A stretch of 47,298 bases of DNA, from positions 15,315,668 to 15,362,965 of the forward strand of contig CM022667.1 in assembly GCA_012295275.1 (NCBI GenBank). Direction: 5' to 3'. Within the stretch, counting starts at the first letter, position 1, and each line of letters opens with the position of its first letter. A program made the position numbers and the translations under genes. The notes under the pieces were generated by a model. That model did not search any database. It had not been told where the DNA came from and saw nothing but the letters and a program-made list of their open reading frames with translations. The stretch is from Chrysomallon squamiferum. Its lineage: Eukaryota > Mollusca > Gastropoda > Neomphalida > Peltospiridae. Shown piece after piece: positions 11,583 through 28,311 of the stretch.

Positions 11583-13815
11583 GTAATGTAAAAACAATGA
11601 ACAGAAAAGTACATTTATCTAATTCTTAGCGAAAACAATGCGATTTTCATATCTCTTTGCGCTCTTTGATTATTTTTTTTTTCTGGTTTCGTGTGTATTT
11701 TTCGACATTTTCTTGCAACACATTTTCATGCATAACAATCGTTTTTTTGAGGAAATATTTTGTTTTACTGTTAGTAGCTTTTGTCTTATATTTTATTCTT
11801 TGCGTTATGAGAAAGGTGAAAGAAGAAGAAATCTAAGTGTGTAGGAAGTTATAGTTGTATTGTCTTGTCTGAAACAAATTTATTATTGACATAGAAATCT
11901 TACAGAGACTACAGCTAGTTTTAAGGACTTTTAAACGTTAGTGTTATGAAATTAGGAGAATGGTACAAAGGAGGCTGCTAGGGTGGCGAGAGAAGGACAA
12001 AGTGAAAGAGAGCGAGAGAAAGAAAAATAGAAAACAAAGAAAACTAGACGAGAAGAGAAGAGAACAGAGACAAAAGAGAAGAAACAAATAAAATAAAATA
12101 AAATAAAGAAAAGAGGAAAAAGGAAAAGAATATAAATAAATAAATAAAAGGAAAACAAAAAGAGTGAGTTTTTGTGGGCTAAAGCTGTGCTGTGTTAAAT
12201 AAAATATGAACATTTGCTAACGTAGTAACATATTATATCTGTTTCGGTTGTAAACAAGGTAAATGATTTACTTTTTTAGATTAATTTAATACCTTTGTTA
12301 ATTTCTTTTTATTTATTGATTTATTTATTTTGACAAAGTCAATAAATCGCATTTCAATTCGACAGTATAGATTATTATTATTTATTCACAATTGTATTTA
12401 ATTGCAATGTAACAAAACGAGCTGAATTTATGAATCAATTAAGTTTGAACAAAGAAACGAGACGATGTTTTGTTTGTAATATATCTGTATTAGAATAAAT
12501 ATATATATAAAGTCAGTCGTGGGAATTTTATATAATATATATTATTCTCGTCTCCAAACAGAATCATTACAGCTATCACAAAAGAAAAGGAAAAAAAAAA
12601 AGAAAAGAAAAAACAACAGAGAAAGAAAAGCCCCCCTCCCACATGAAAATAAATTTTATTGAACACTCTAAAATTACAATATTATCATAAAGACATATAT
12701 CATGGGTATATTATTAGAAAGATCACGTTAGCTTCCCTGAATTAAAAGTCCTAAAAGAAAAATGGAAAAAGAAAAAGAAAAGTTTACAAAACAAAATAAA
12801 TTATTGTTCAAGGTTTTGTTACTAATGACTATGAACAGTGAGTCAGTGACGAAGAAACTTGAAATTAATTATTTTGGAATATTTTCTTTTTAAAGTTTTT
12901 GAACCAACCAAATTGTTGTATGAAATATTTTATTTCATAATTTATAGCAAGCGTTTGTCTGTTTAAAATTGAAGCATTAACATATGAAAGGTGATATTAC
13001 GATACTTTTAGTAGAATGACAGTTAATATATTTACTGCATAACTGTTTCTATCTATGTATGTATATACGTATTCATAGACACAGACACGCACACACGCAC
13101 CCATATGAAGCAGACAAGCAGACTTTAATTTAATTATAAACAATGTTAAAATTATGATCCTCACAGAATTATGACAGTAACAATAATAACAACACCAACG
13201 ATATCATCATTATCCTCTTGCCTGCTTATCAGTAATAAGTGTAATGAAAACATATATCAATAAGAAATCTACAGTTTCCAGTACCACAAAAGAATTATAA
13301 ATTGCTGTAGGAACAATTACCGCATTCATTTATTTCACTACAAAGGTTTGTTCTCTGAAATAATTAAGCAAAAAATCAAGGTAAAAATGATTTAATTGAT
13401 TGAGGATATACAATAAAAACACTTGAATGCACTTGTCGTGTTATTTCTAAAGATGCAGTAATCTGTATCTAATACAACAACTGCATGAAGCTGTAAATAA
13501 AGGCAGTGTCGATCAAGGTTAAATAATTAAATATCTACGCAACACACTGTTTTGTTTCAGTATCATAATGCACTGATGGTAGAGGGTCGTGCTAGTGTAA
13601 ACGATTAAACCATTTTACTCTTTGATAAGATCCTGACTGACTTGTTAAATAAAGTATGAGCGATTTGTCTTTCAAATCTTTTGTAACATAGATTTATTCT
13701 TCAGACTTTTTAAACTTATATTTAATCTATAATGATATATTTTTGTGGACATGACACAAACAATTTCATCGGATTGATTAATCTTATGAATTTTATATGT
13801 TATGACAATTATGCA
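11583..13815. repeat. B-type 3' flank repeat, copy 1
   Basis: Diverged direct repeat of 17,699-19,665. Matching points include the run near 11,583 against 17,699, 11,838-11,920 against 17,999-18,080, the block near 13,285-13,395 against 19,130-19,240, and 13,595-13,815 against 19,455-19,665. The copy stretches from behind psi-H to the promoter region of B. No gene is seen inside; short frames are AT-rich noise. Confidence 0.8.
13595..13690 (+). repeat. B-type upstream element before gene B
   Basis: Contains AAACGATTAAACC, then TATGAGCGATTTGTC and AAATCTTTTGTAACATAG, about 430-520 bases before the gene B start codon. It resembles the copies at 9,893-10,105 and 19,455-19,550. Confidence 0.45.
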
Positions 13816-14099
13816 TCAATAAATCGAAGAAAATAAATAAAATGTAGTGTATTTTTTTAGTCCTATCGATACTATGCGAATATTAACAAACAAACACATA
13901 AAGCACAGACGCACAACTGGTATTTACACACAAACAAACACAACGTATAACCAACCCCATAGAAATACAGCTTGTTTTTATTTTGTCAGCTTACTTTAAG
14001 AAATATGGATGTATTTAACGGATCTTTCAGCAGTTAGTAAAATATTTTACTTCAGATTGCATTTTTTTTCATTTCACAAACGAGTTCTTATTAGAATCT

Positions 14100-14110
14100 C
14101 TCTATAAGAA
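14100..14110 (+). promoter_or_regulatory. Possible TATA-like box of gene B
   Basis: TCTCTATAAGAAT lies just ahead of the ATG at 14,119. The gap is too short for a leader of usual length, so this is a weak candidate; a promoter further upstream or an unseen 5' exon is equally possible. Confidence 0.25.
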
Positions 14111-14118
14111 TAACTGTT

Positions 14119-16895
<2,777 letters not shown>

Positions 16896-17117
16896 CAGAA
16901 ATTTGAACGAAGTTGAATTCTTTTAAGGCTCATTTTCCCCAAAAACACTATTTTGAAAAAAAAAACCGGCTTAACTGTTTACATTTATGTGTGCTTACTT
17001 TGTTGGTAACACAAATACTGATATACAAGCAGAGAAAGGCTGTTTTGTAAATTTCGTCCAAACTTCATTTGAAGCTTAATATTATAGTGTACTGATTTCA
17101 ATATAGATGAATGGTTT

Positions 17118-17123
17118 AATAAA
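17118..17123 (+). terminator. Poly(A) signal of gene B
   Basis: AATAAA about 220 bases after the stop codon. Confidence 0.65.
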
Positions 17124-17199
17124 ATATTTATATTTCCATGTATTTATTTTGTTATTTTGGGTGATTGAATGAGCCGTATGTAACCGTCATATTATAAAA

Positions 17200-17300
17200 A
17201 TGTATATACGTACATATAAACATACACATACACATATACAGATCTATCTATCTATCTATCAGATCTATCTATTTATCTGTCTATCTATCTGTCTATCTAT
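17200..17300. repeat. CATA and ATCT/GTCT short repeats
   Basis: Imperfect tetranucleotide runs between the gene B 3' end and the long flank repeat. Confidence 0.85.
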
Positions 17301-17698
17301 CAAAAGTGAACAATTTAACGAACTGGTTTGTTAACATAGTCAAAATTATTTTCTTATTCTTTTTATCTTTTCTAATTTTGATTTTAATATCGATCAAATA
17401 TAGGCAGATAATGAATTTATGACAGTTATAAACATTAAAAATCTTATTTTAAATATATTTCATCATCAGTAAATGTTATAAATATCAATAATGAACATTA
17501 ATTTGTATGTGATCAACTGACTGGAATTCACTCTGACTTGCCGTAGAGTTCTAAAAGAGATCTTTCATCTTTAGCCATTTCGAATTTTCTATTATCATTA
17601 TATTCACAGTAGAGTTTTTCCAGTATTCAGAAATATTTAATAATGATGGTGCTGCTCTGTCAGTTCTTTATAAATTCTCTTGTATTTTCGGTATTACT

Positions 17699-18317
17699 GT
17701 TCTGGTACAAAAACAACGAAGAGAAAAGTGCATTTATGTAATTCTAAGCAAAAACAACACGATTTTTCTCCCCGCTCTGTTTTCATATTTCACTGGGCTT
17801 TTGAGGATTTTTTGTTGTTGTTGTTTTTCTGGGTTTTTTTTTTTTTTTGTTTCGTTTGTATTTTTCGAAGTTTTCTTGCAACACGTCATTTATAACAATC
17901 GTTCTTTGAAGAAATATTTTCTTTTACTGTAAATAACTGTTTTCTTAAAATATATTTCATGCTTTGCATCATCAGAAAGTTTAAAGAAGAAGAAATCTAA
18001 GTGTTTAGGATGTCATATTTGTATTGTCTGAAACAAAGTTATTATTGACATAATAATGTTACAGAGAATACAGCTAGTTTTAAGCACTTTTAAACGTCAG
18101 ATTTCATGTGAGGAGAATAACACAAAGGAGAACAAGCTGAGTGGTGGGGGGAGAAGGAGGAAGAGAGAAAAGAGATAACAAAGAACACGAAGCGAAAGGA
18201 GAAGGGAACAAAGATAAAAGGAAAGAAGGTTAAACTAGAATGGAAAGAGGAAAAAAGAAACAATAATAATAAGTAAAGTAATAAATACATTTCACTTTAT
18301 TTTATATTACTTTTTAA

Positions 18318-18380
<63 letters not shown>

Positions 18381-19665
18381 TGATAAAGCTAAGAAATCAC
18401 ATTTTAATTTGATAATATAGATTATTAGTACTTATTCAAAATTATATTTAACTGCAATGTAACAAAATTTGCTTAGTTTATGTTTAAACTAATTTTGAAC
18501 ACAGAAAGAAGACAGTGTTTTATTTGGCATATATCTGTAATCGAATAAAACATAATTTAAAACAGTCGTGTGAATTGTATGTAATATTTGTTATTCTCGT
18601 CTCAAAACAAAATCATTAAAGCCTTCAGAAAAGATATAAACCCCCACCCCACAAAAACACGGACATGAAAACATATTTGATTGAACTGCTTAAAATTACA
18701 ATATTATCATTAGGTCATATGTCATGTCTGTATTATTAGGAAAGACAATTTTGATTGTGCAAGTTAGCTTCCGTGAATTAATAATCAGAAGAAAAAAAAT
18801 GACAAAAATGGATGAAGATTGTCGGAATTAATTATTTTGGAATTTTTTCCTTTCAAAATGTTCTGTTTTGAACACACACACATATACAAAAAGCAAAAAA
18901 AGAAAAACAGAAAAAAAAAACACATATGAACAAGATAAGTTGACTTTAATTAAATTATAAATTACATTAAAATCAGTTCTCTGCATATGGTCTGTATTTC
19001 TTGACTGTCAATATTAAATACGTGTGTAGAGATAAGAAGTCAAATACAAAATCATCTGGACCATAACTAAATACATGATCATCTGATATATGTGTATATG
19101 TGTATGTGACGAATCTATATTTTGCAGTACTGGAAAAGAACTAATAATTGCTATAGAAACAATTACTGTATTGATTTATTTCACTACAAAGGAATATTCT
19201 CTGATCGCATTAAACAAAACATCAAGGTAAAAATGATTTCATTCGTTGATATATATTTAAAAAAAAAACTCATTGGCTTTTCTTCTTTGCATTGCCGTAA
19301 TATTTCTAAAGATGCAGTAATCTGTAACAACTACAATGGCCAAATCGAGCTGTCGATGAAGCTGAAATAGACGATTATCTGTGCAACAAACTCAGTTTTG
19401 TTTCAGTATATCATAATGTCCTGATGGTACAGGGTCGTGCTAGTGTAAGCAGTGTAAACACGATTAAACCATTTGACTCTTTGAAAAGATCTTGCCTGAC
19501 GTGTTAATCAAAGCATGAGCGATAATTTTTCACATCTTTTGTAACTTAGATTTATTCTTCAGATTTCTTAAAATTATTTTTAATATATATGACACGACAT
19601 CAACCGAAGAGTTTCCCAGAACTGATTAATCTTATGAATTTTATATTTTGTGACAGATAATGTAT
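17699..19665. repeat. B-type 3' flank repeat, copy 2
   Basis: Diverged copy of 11,583-13,815. It holds an ATT tract at 18,318-18,381 absent from copy 1 and ends with a further B-type upstream element (about 19,455-19,550), but no B-type first exon follows. No gene is seen; the 82-codon frame at 19,122-19,370 falls in repeat sequence. Confidence 0.8.
18318..18381. repeat. (ATT)n microsatellite
   Basis: Pure ATT trinucleotide tract. Confidence 0.95.
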
Positions 19666-19888
19666 TAGTAATTCGACATCAACAACAAACAGTAAGTTTA
19701 AAATAAATAATAGAATGATAACGAAAACTAAAAAGTTCAGATAATAATTTTATTTTAATAATTTAAAAAATAGCTCTGTTCTTCTAAGACTTTATCAGTT
19801 TTAACCCGCTGATGGCTGTGATGTTGTTTCTAAGTCTGCAATATCTGAAAAATATACAACACGCATGTTTTACATATCTATCTCTCTG

Positions 19889-19981
<93 letters not shown>

Positions 19982-20854
19982 CTATCTATACACATGTCTA
20001 TTTGTTGTATGTGTGTGCGTGTGTGAGAGATATATTTCTTGTATAAACTATTAATACACATTTTTATCATCATTTGGATTCTATCTGCTTTCACAAAGGA
20101 ATTAAATATATATTTTTGCCTTTGTTGCGAAACCTTGTGACACTAACTGTAAAACGAAATGTACGTTAAGGACAATAATTCTTCCTGTTCTATACCAAGA
20201 TTCTTTCCGGATTTAAAACTGTGGATTGAAAACTGTGGATTGAACACTGTAGACTTATAAACTTGAAATTAATTTTATGAAATACTAAAACCCACATTTC
20301 TCTATGTTTTTGTTTTCCTTCGATTCTTTCTCTTGTTCTTCTTCAAATTCTTTCTTCCATTGATTTTCTTCCTTTTTCACTTCCATGTCAAGTTGTTTTC
20401 CTATAGAATCGATATAGATTTTTGTAATATTCAGATGATGGATACTTACAGAACACCGTATCAGTTGTTTAATTCATTAGAACGTTTCACTATAGACTTT
20501 AATTTAGATTATGAAGAGAGATATGTTAATCAACATTTCTAAAAATAATATCTAAAAATATTAAATATTTGCAATGCGAAAAATATAAGATATATTAAAC
20601 TGAATTTGTTTATCATCAGTGTAGAATCTCATGGTACTTTTGCACTGATATTATTAAAATATATAATTATATCTGTGTTCTTTAACACAAGTCACTATTT
20701 TTAAAATGTTATCTATGTTTCAGTCGAATGCAAATTTCAGTTATCTGTTGGAATATGGTTTATACTCTACTGTTGGGAATTATAAAGAAAAATATCAAAG
20801 TTGAATACTTTTTGAGATTCTATTCACAATATCAACCTTTTCTGACTTGTTATA
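19666..20854. other. Intergenic stretch between the B flank and gene F
   Basis: Contains a TATC tract (19,876-19,988) followed by a short GTGT run. I see no exon, and I do not find the G-type 3' exon motif (GGACGGATCAG) that might have marked a gene F 3' end. Confidence 0.6.
19876..19988. repeat. (TATC)n microsatellite
   Basis: Tetranucleotide tract of more than 20 units with one TATT interruption. Confidence 0.97.
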
Positions 20855-21409
20855 TTATTTTAAATTAAGAACGTTTAACAAACCTTTACCCATTTCTTTG
20901 TATTCCTTATTTTCTTCTTTTTCTTCAGTTTTCATTTCACTCTTCACTTTAGTTAGTGTCTCAGTTTCTGTATCTGCCGCATCACTTGTGTCTTTATTGC
21001 TACTTCTCTTTGCAATAACTAAATTAGAATCATCGTCTAAGCCTAATCCGGTATCAGACAGACTGTTATCTCCTAAACCTAGACCATTATCAGATAGACC
21101 ATCTTCTCCTAAACCTAGACTATCATGAGACAGACCATCATCTCCAAAACCTAGACCATTATCCGATAGGCCGTCATCTCCTAAACCTAGACCAGTATCA
21201 GAAATACCATTATCAGAAAAACCATCATCTTTTAAATCTTGACCAATATCAGATAGACCATCACCTACCAAACCAAACCCGAAACCATCAATAGATAGGC
21301 TTTCTAAATCTATAGCGTCATCTTGTAAATCCCAACCATCGTCTCTGGTAATTCTGTATGTGAAGGCAGATGTCGAGAAAATAATCAAAACAGCAATCAG
21401 TGATAGCAT
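20855..21409 (-). CDS. Gene F: secreted Gly/Asp-rich repeat protein
   Basis: An open frame of 184 residues. A signal peptide (MLSLIAVLIIFSTSAF) is followed by TYRIT, matching SYRIT at the same place in gene G. Residues about 40-125 are imperfect repeats on the theme GLGLGDDGLSDN, rich in Gly, Asp, Leu and Ser and acidic. The tail is charged (Lys/Glu/Thr). CTTTCAG stands directly before the ATG, as in gene G, implying a non-coding first exon on the higher-coordinate side. Gene G has an intron after its YRIT segment; F reads straight through. The frame ends LLNVLNLK, but GGTAAAG about 35 bases before the stop could be a splice donor, so the last residues are uncertain. Gene F is head to head with G. 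A structural, mucus or matrix role is a guess; I do not recognise a named family. Confidence 0.75.
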   Translation of the reverse strand: MLSLIAVLIIFSTSAFTYRITRDDGWDLQDDAIDLESLSIDGFGFGLVGDGLSDIGQDLKDDGFSDNGISDTGLGLGDDGLSDNGLGFGDDGLSHDSLGLGEDGLSDNGLGLGDNSLSDTGLGLDDDSNLVIAKRSSNKDTSDAADTETETLTKVKSEMKTEEKEENKEYKEMGKGLLNVLNLK

Positions 21410-22960
<1,551 letters not shown>

Positions 22961-22964
22961 TAAA

Positions 22965-22973
22965 GTATATAAG
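22965..22973 (+). promoter_or_regulatory. TATA box and first exon of gene G
   Basis: GTATATAAG is followed, after a plausible start distance, by a short leader ending AGATAAG before the donor GTGAGT at 23,030. The leader would run from roughly 22,995 to 23,029. The intron then extends to the CTTTCAG immediately before the gene G start codon at 23,488. Confidence 0.6.
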
Positions 22974-23487
22974 ATCGCGATAGACAGCCAGAATGCATCA
23001 AACCTTTTTTAAAGCTTTGACCAGATAAGGTGAGTAACGTTCGCAATGTTTAAAAATATTTAACTTGTAAAAATGAAAATAGGTACTGTCTTTCAATAGT
23101 AGTAGTAGTAGCAGATGTTTTACGAAATGCATAGTAAATTATAATTCAGGATTTATAGAACATTTAGGCAATCAATAGAGAAAAAAAGTAGTTTAAATTG
23201 TAGAAATATTTGATAAACATTCTATATTTTCTGCATGTTAAAAATTATATCAGAACAAGAAATCATGTGTCAAAACATTGGAGATTTTTAGACAGATCGG
23301 CGGGAACTATGAGTGCCAGATAAAAATGTGGAATAGATGTGCGTATACAATATATATCTACGTCGTTGCTGCTAACGCAGTATATATAATTATTCTTGGA
23401 CAATAAAGGATGGTAAACACGATTAGAAATTATTGTTGTTGTTGTTCTGATTATTATTATTATTATTATTATTATTATTTCTTTCAG

Positions 23488-24792
23488 ATGAATTCTTTTA
23501 TTTTAATTTTGAGTGTTCTTCTGGCTACAGCTCTGAGTTACAGAATTACTGTTGAAGATGATGGTAAGTAATTTACTTTATATTACAATAAGCAATAGAA
23601 GGAAAAATAAAGATGAATTTAATATTACCGTTTAAATAATTAAATAAACTAAACTATATATAAGTTAATATATATAAAACATTAAACTTAACTTCCTTCA
23701 ACTATTGACAAATGTCACTAAGTTATTACTATTGTCTTCTCTCCAGATGGTAAAAATAGCTTAGGCTCGGACAAAATCGCTGATCTTGTAGCCCTGCTGA
23801 CTAGTGATAAAGATCTGGACGATGCCTCTATCGGACTGGGAGATGATGGACTCTCTGGTATGGGACTGGGACTAGGAGGAGGTGATGAACTCTCTGGCTT
23901 GGGATTGGGATTAGGAGGAGGTGATGAACTCTCTGGTATGGGACTGGGACTAGGAGGAGGTGATGAACTCACTGGCTTGGGATTGGGATTGGGATTAGGA
24001 GGAGGTGATGAACTGTCTGGCTTGGGATTGGGATTAGGAGGAGGTGATGAACTCTCTGGTATGGGATTGGGATTAGGAGGAGATGGACTCTCAGGTATCG
24101 GTTTGGGATTAGGAGGAGGTGATGGACTATCAGGTGTCGGTTTGGGATTAGAAGGAGGTGATGGACTATCAGGCATGGGACTAGGAGGAGGTGATGGACT
24201 ATCTGGTATGGGATTGGGATTAGGAGGAGGTGATGGACTATCAGGCATGGGACTAGGAGGAGGAGATGGACTATCAGGTATGGGATTAGAAGGAGGTGAT
24301 GGACTATCAGGTATGGGATTAGGAGGAGATGATGGACTATCAGGTATGGGATTGGGATTAGGTGGAGATAATGGATTATCAGGTATGGGATTAGGAGGAG
24401 GGATGGACTATCTGGCTCAGGGATTAGGAGGTGGTGAAGGACAATCTAGTATGGGATTAGGTGATGTGTCAGGTCTGCTCAGAGAAATCGCAGACCTCCT
24501 CCTCAAAGACAAACAAACTGACGAAGCTGATGCTTTGAACAAAGCCGCTGACGTCATCGACAAAATGGAAAAAGATATCAAAGAGAAAATGGCAGAGGAA
24601 GAGAAAAAGGCGGAAGATGAGATAACGAAGGAGTTGGAAAAGGAATCTAACAAGGAAGAGAAGGAAGAGAAAGATATGGAGTCTGAACTGGCTGCTGAAG
24701 ATAAACAAGAATCCAGCGAAGAGAAAGAAGCGGAAAATGAAATGAACACTGAACTTGACGAGGAAACAAAGAAAGAGACAGAAACCGAATAG
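23488..24792 (+). CDS. Gene G: secreted glycine-rich repeat protein with charged helical tail
   Basis: Coding exons 23488-23563 and 23747-24792 give 373 residues; a leader exon precedes them and a 3' untranslated exon follows (donor at 24,806, acceptor ending 25,264). Residues 1-17 look like a signal peptide, then SYRITVEDDG. After a short Asp-rich lead, about 215 residues are imperfect repeats of 9-15 residues such as GLGLGGGDELSGM, Gly/Leu-rich with one acidic residue per unit. The repeats end at GDVSGLLREIADLLLKD, followed by about 100 residues very rich in Glu and Lys with heptad-like spacing, probably a long helix or coiled coil. No transmembrane segment after the signal. It shares the SP-YRIT-repeat-charged tail plan with gene F. 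A secreted fibrous, mucus or adhesive protein is plausible but unproven. Confidence 0.82.
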
Positions 24793-25264
24793 GAACTAAC
24801 TAAAGGTATGTTTTCTTATCCCTCTTGAAACCACTTAAATAGAGAAATTTAGACGAACAAATTAAAGCATTATTAAATACATGATAGTAATGTTCTAAAT
24901 CGAGAAAATAAATGATTATTGGTCATCAGTAAATTTGCACGCAGATAGAAATCTACAGATATAGAGACACACATGTATGAACGAATGCATGCATACTAAT
25001 ATGTGTAAATACCAACATATATGTACATACCTGCACATTCACACATACGTATACACAGGTTAATAGATACAAATGCAGACACATATATACACACGCAGAT
25101 TTACAGACACATAAACGAATTTAGATACTTATTTACATATATGCATGAAGTCTGTATTTATAATGATTATGCTGCTATTGTTATTTCTATAACTCAGTGA
25201 CTGTAACCATAATTTGTTTCCAAAATATTGTTACTTTATTTATCCATTTTTTTATTTAATACAG

Positions 25265-25440
25265 GGACGGATCAGCTTGATACAAACTCGGCTGAGTGAA
25301 GATTTGAACACAGAACTGTGATTACGTCTAACGATAAAGGACTATACTGATGACTCTGAATAGACAAAGCGTACACCGAAATAATTTTAGCTTTGTTTAG
25401 ACTTTTGAACTATTCTGAATAAAAATTATTTAAACTTAGT
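25265..25440 (+). other. 3' untranslated terminal exon of gene G
   Basis: The acceptor TTTAATACAG is followed by GGACGGATCAG and, at 25,418-25,423, AATAAA. The same exon with acceptor and poly(A) signal is found as an orphan on both inner arms, which supports this being a true exon. Confidence 0.75.
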
Positions 25441-26350
25441 TTATGCTTTCATTTTCATTATTCTTAACATTATTCTAAATCGCTCTCTGAGTGACATGGA
25501 GCGATTAGTTGGTATACTTAAAAAAAATCATTGGTTGAATTTGTCAGAAAGAGAAAACTATTTTAGATAATTATTTAGTTTTCTCAGAACTATGCTACTT
25601 GTTAGTAGGTTCAAAGAGTATTTTTCGTTGCTGGTTCTTTACAAACAATGCGAAAATAAGATACTGAAGGAATAAATGGTAACATTTTTCATGACTTTTG
25701 AAACAGCATAATACCAAAACAGAACCAGTCAGAACGACCGATTATGTGTCATTTATTAGCAAAGCCAGCAACTAATGGAATTTTTTGTATTTGCTTCCAA
25801 ATACAGTTATTAAAGGATCCATGAACTGATGTTACGGCGCAGAGACGTGTATAATGTGAGATCTGCTTTTCACGGAATTTCCTCAGTGATAAACCGGCGT
25901 GTTTTATTTCTATATCAAGAGATTGTCATCAGCCAGTCTAAGTACACAGACGTCAAATGTAACGGTAAGACACGTTCTAACAAGAAAATGCAGCTGAAAA
26001 TTTCAGGATATACAGGTTAATACTTTGAAACCTTGTTCTCATCGAGTTTCCTCAGGAAAATATTCCATGATAAAACTGCGATATCTGATGTTTTTGCAGA
26101 TTTTCAGCGAACTGAACATTGCAAAGAATTCCATAAAAAAGATGCTGAAAATTCCTTTTTACAGATTTTCTTAACAGAGCTCACGGCACTAATAATTCGA
26201 GATTTATGATTTGAAATCTGATTCTTAAGTAATTTCGTCAAATTTTTTTTTATACAAACAATCATATATTAACACTTTAAAATAACTGAGTTCAAAAACG
26301 AAGCTACAGAACATGTAAATTTTCTCACTAGTTTTCAGAAACTTATTATC
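25441..26350. other. Intergenic sequence, no gene supported
   Basis: A 63-codon frame at 25,829-26,020 has fairly ordinary composition but no signal peptide, recognisable domain or copy elsewhere in the window. Confidence 0.5.
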
Positions 26351-26742
26351 ATTGTACGTATTATGTGTTACTATTGTCGTAATAAATGTTAGCAAATAGC
26401 TGATATTTAGTTTCGATCGTGGTATATGCTTTTTTCTTATTTGTTTGTTTGTTTATTTATTTATTTATTTATTTATATATTTATTTATTCTTTCAATTAA
26501 ATAACGTCTTCACTTAGGATTGGTAGCAGTCGGCCAAAATTCTGATTATGAAATGAGACTTTTGTTAGCTATGACGATTACTAAGCGAACTGTCTGTCCG
26601 GTGCAAGAAAAGTTTTCGAGAGCAAATTTGCTGTCTGGTACAAGATAGCATTATGAAAAAAGACGATAAGAAAATACGATTTCATGATCATTTCATTTCA
26701 TGATCAAAACGTTTTCTTTAAAAGGTATTTATTTTATACAAA

Positions 26743-26793
<51 letters not shown>

Positions 26794-28188
26794 TAATAAT
26801 AATAATACAAAATAATAATAACATTAAAAAAAAAAAAATAAAAAACAGACACGAACAAATTTAAAAGTACTTAACTTTCAGATTCAGAAACTCAATAAGG
26901 TTGACAAACAGAGATCGATTAGCTACAACTCAAAATAGCCCCAGAAAACACTGTTCACAGCTATATGTAACAAATATTCTGATACTTGGATTATATCTAT
27001 CATACATTATTTTGGTTATTTTTATTATTACATAATTACTAATTTTACTGTATAGAAATCTAAGCTCTCTAAATGGTACCCGCCCATTCTCGACACCGTT
27101 AGTTCAGGATTTACTTTTACAAACAACAAAATGTAAATATAACACATATATAAGATACAGACATTTTATAAAAATATTTTTCTTCTGTATTTTATGCTCT
27201 TGAAAATAATAAAAACAGAAGCAACAGAAATCAATTGATGTAAAAGTCTGGTAAAAGAGCAAACAGTAAGTGTGTGTGTGCGTATGTGTGTGTGTGTGTG
27301 AGTGTGTGTGTGTGTGTCATGTGGGTGTGGGTATGTATATATACTGCTTATGAATCGTTTAATAATTATAGGCTTAATAAGTTTCTAACTTATTTGTTCC
27401 AAAAATATAATAATAGTAGAAAGAAACAATAAAATAAAATAAAGCAACCAGCCAACAACAACAACAACAACAAAAAAAGTTTTAATTATAAACGCAAATG
27501 AATTAACTTTTTTTTTATGTATTATCTTATGTTACTGTCGATTTAAGTTTTGAAACAAATGCAAATTTTAGCTATTTTTCGCGATCTTTCTTCTGTCTAT
27601 TTTTACAGTAAAACTAACTATTTTGTATTTATTTAAATTAATAAATATAGTTTTTACCAGAATGGATGTAAAAATGGAATGAATGCATATTAAACAACTT
27701 TCACTTTTTCCGCCGTTACGTTATGATGTTGTTTTCTTGTATGACTCGTTTAACGCATGTCTTTTTCTACGTTAATGTCTTTTAAAAAATGTTTTCTCGT
27801 TTAACGTCGAGTTAATGGTGTTTTATAATACTTTTGCTTTTTGGTAATTTTATGCTTCTTGTGGCAAATGGGACTTAATAACGTTTTATTTGAGCTTATT
27901 TAATTATTCAAAAAATCAATGAAACGTTTTGAAACGTTTCCTATAATGTACTGTTAGTTTTCACAAAAGTCAATTAGCGGTTAATTAAATATGGTGTTTA
28001 TTTTCTTGTAAGTAGGAGTGAGAAAATGTTTTAGGAGTTTTCATTTGAAGAAGACAGAAACTCAATTGTGAAATCATTTGATGAACAGCAGAGATGACCA
28101 AGTTACACATATTTTTAATTCTTGTGTACAACAATATTTCTCAGAACATACGCAAATGCCGAAGAGAGAAGACAAGTTGAATCTTTCA

Positions 28189-28198
28189 ATATCGATAT
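28189..28198. promoter_or_regulatory. Conserved palindrome ATATCGATAT upstream of gene C
   Basis: A perfect ten-base palindrome about 115 bases before the gene C ATG. It is kept in both tandem flank copies on the left (1,292-1,301 and 2,401-2,410) despite substitutions around it. It could be a transcription-factor site. Confidence 0.45.
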
Positions 28199-28251
28199 CA
28201 AATTCAAATCGTAAAAATCGACCTCGAATTCGAAATATTTCAGCTGATCTC

Positions 28252-28260
28252 TATAAAAAA
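28252..28260 (+). promoter_or_regulatory. TATA-like box of gene C
   Basis: CTATAAAAAA lies 60 bases before the ATG, a normal position for a TATA box with a short leader. Confidence 0.5.
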
Positions 28261-28311
28261 AATATTTTAACATTTTATCTTTGTAACATCGATTAACCGT
28301 TATCGCTGAAA

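Larger units (their letters stand above)
6000..12822. repeat. Left inner arm of the inverted repeat (nearly identical)
   Basis: The reverse complement matches 32,299 to about 39,330 almost base for base across psi-A, its intergenic region, the orphan 3' exon, the hairpin array and psi-H. For example, the 113-residue frame at 11,046-11,387 is unchanged at 33,736-34,077, and the first-exon frames differ at only three residues of 153. On the right the match stops exactly at the N gap; on the left the sequence simply continues past 12,822. Identity falls in about the last 450 bases of the A gene and beyond its stop. Confidence 0.9.
26350..28310. repeat. C-type 5' flank repeat
   Basis: Matches about 40,490-43,300 in direct orientation and about 1,200-4,750 inverted. 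Shared points include CTATTGTCGTAATAAATGTT, the GGTACAAGATAGCATTATGA segment near 26,640, GTAAAAGTCTGGTAAAAG near 27,240, and CCGCCGTTACGTTATGAT near 27,710. It contains (AAT)n at about 26,748-26,806 and a TG tract near 27,270-27,318. No gene is seen; the 72-codon frame at 28,078-28,296 overlaps the promoter. Confidence 0.75.

Noticed and set aside
23718-24248. 176-codon proline-rich frame opposite gene G
   Set aside because: The reverse complement of the glycine repeat; the plus strand has the signal peptide, splice sites and poly(A) signal.
25829-26020. 63-codon frame with ordinary composition
   Set aside because: No domain, signal peptide, splice support or second copy in the window.
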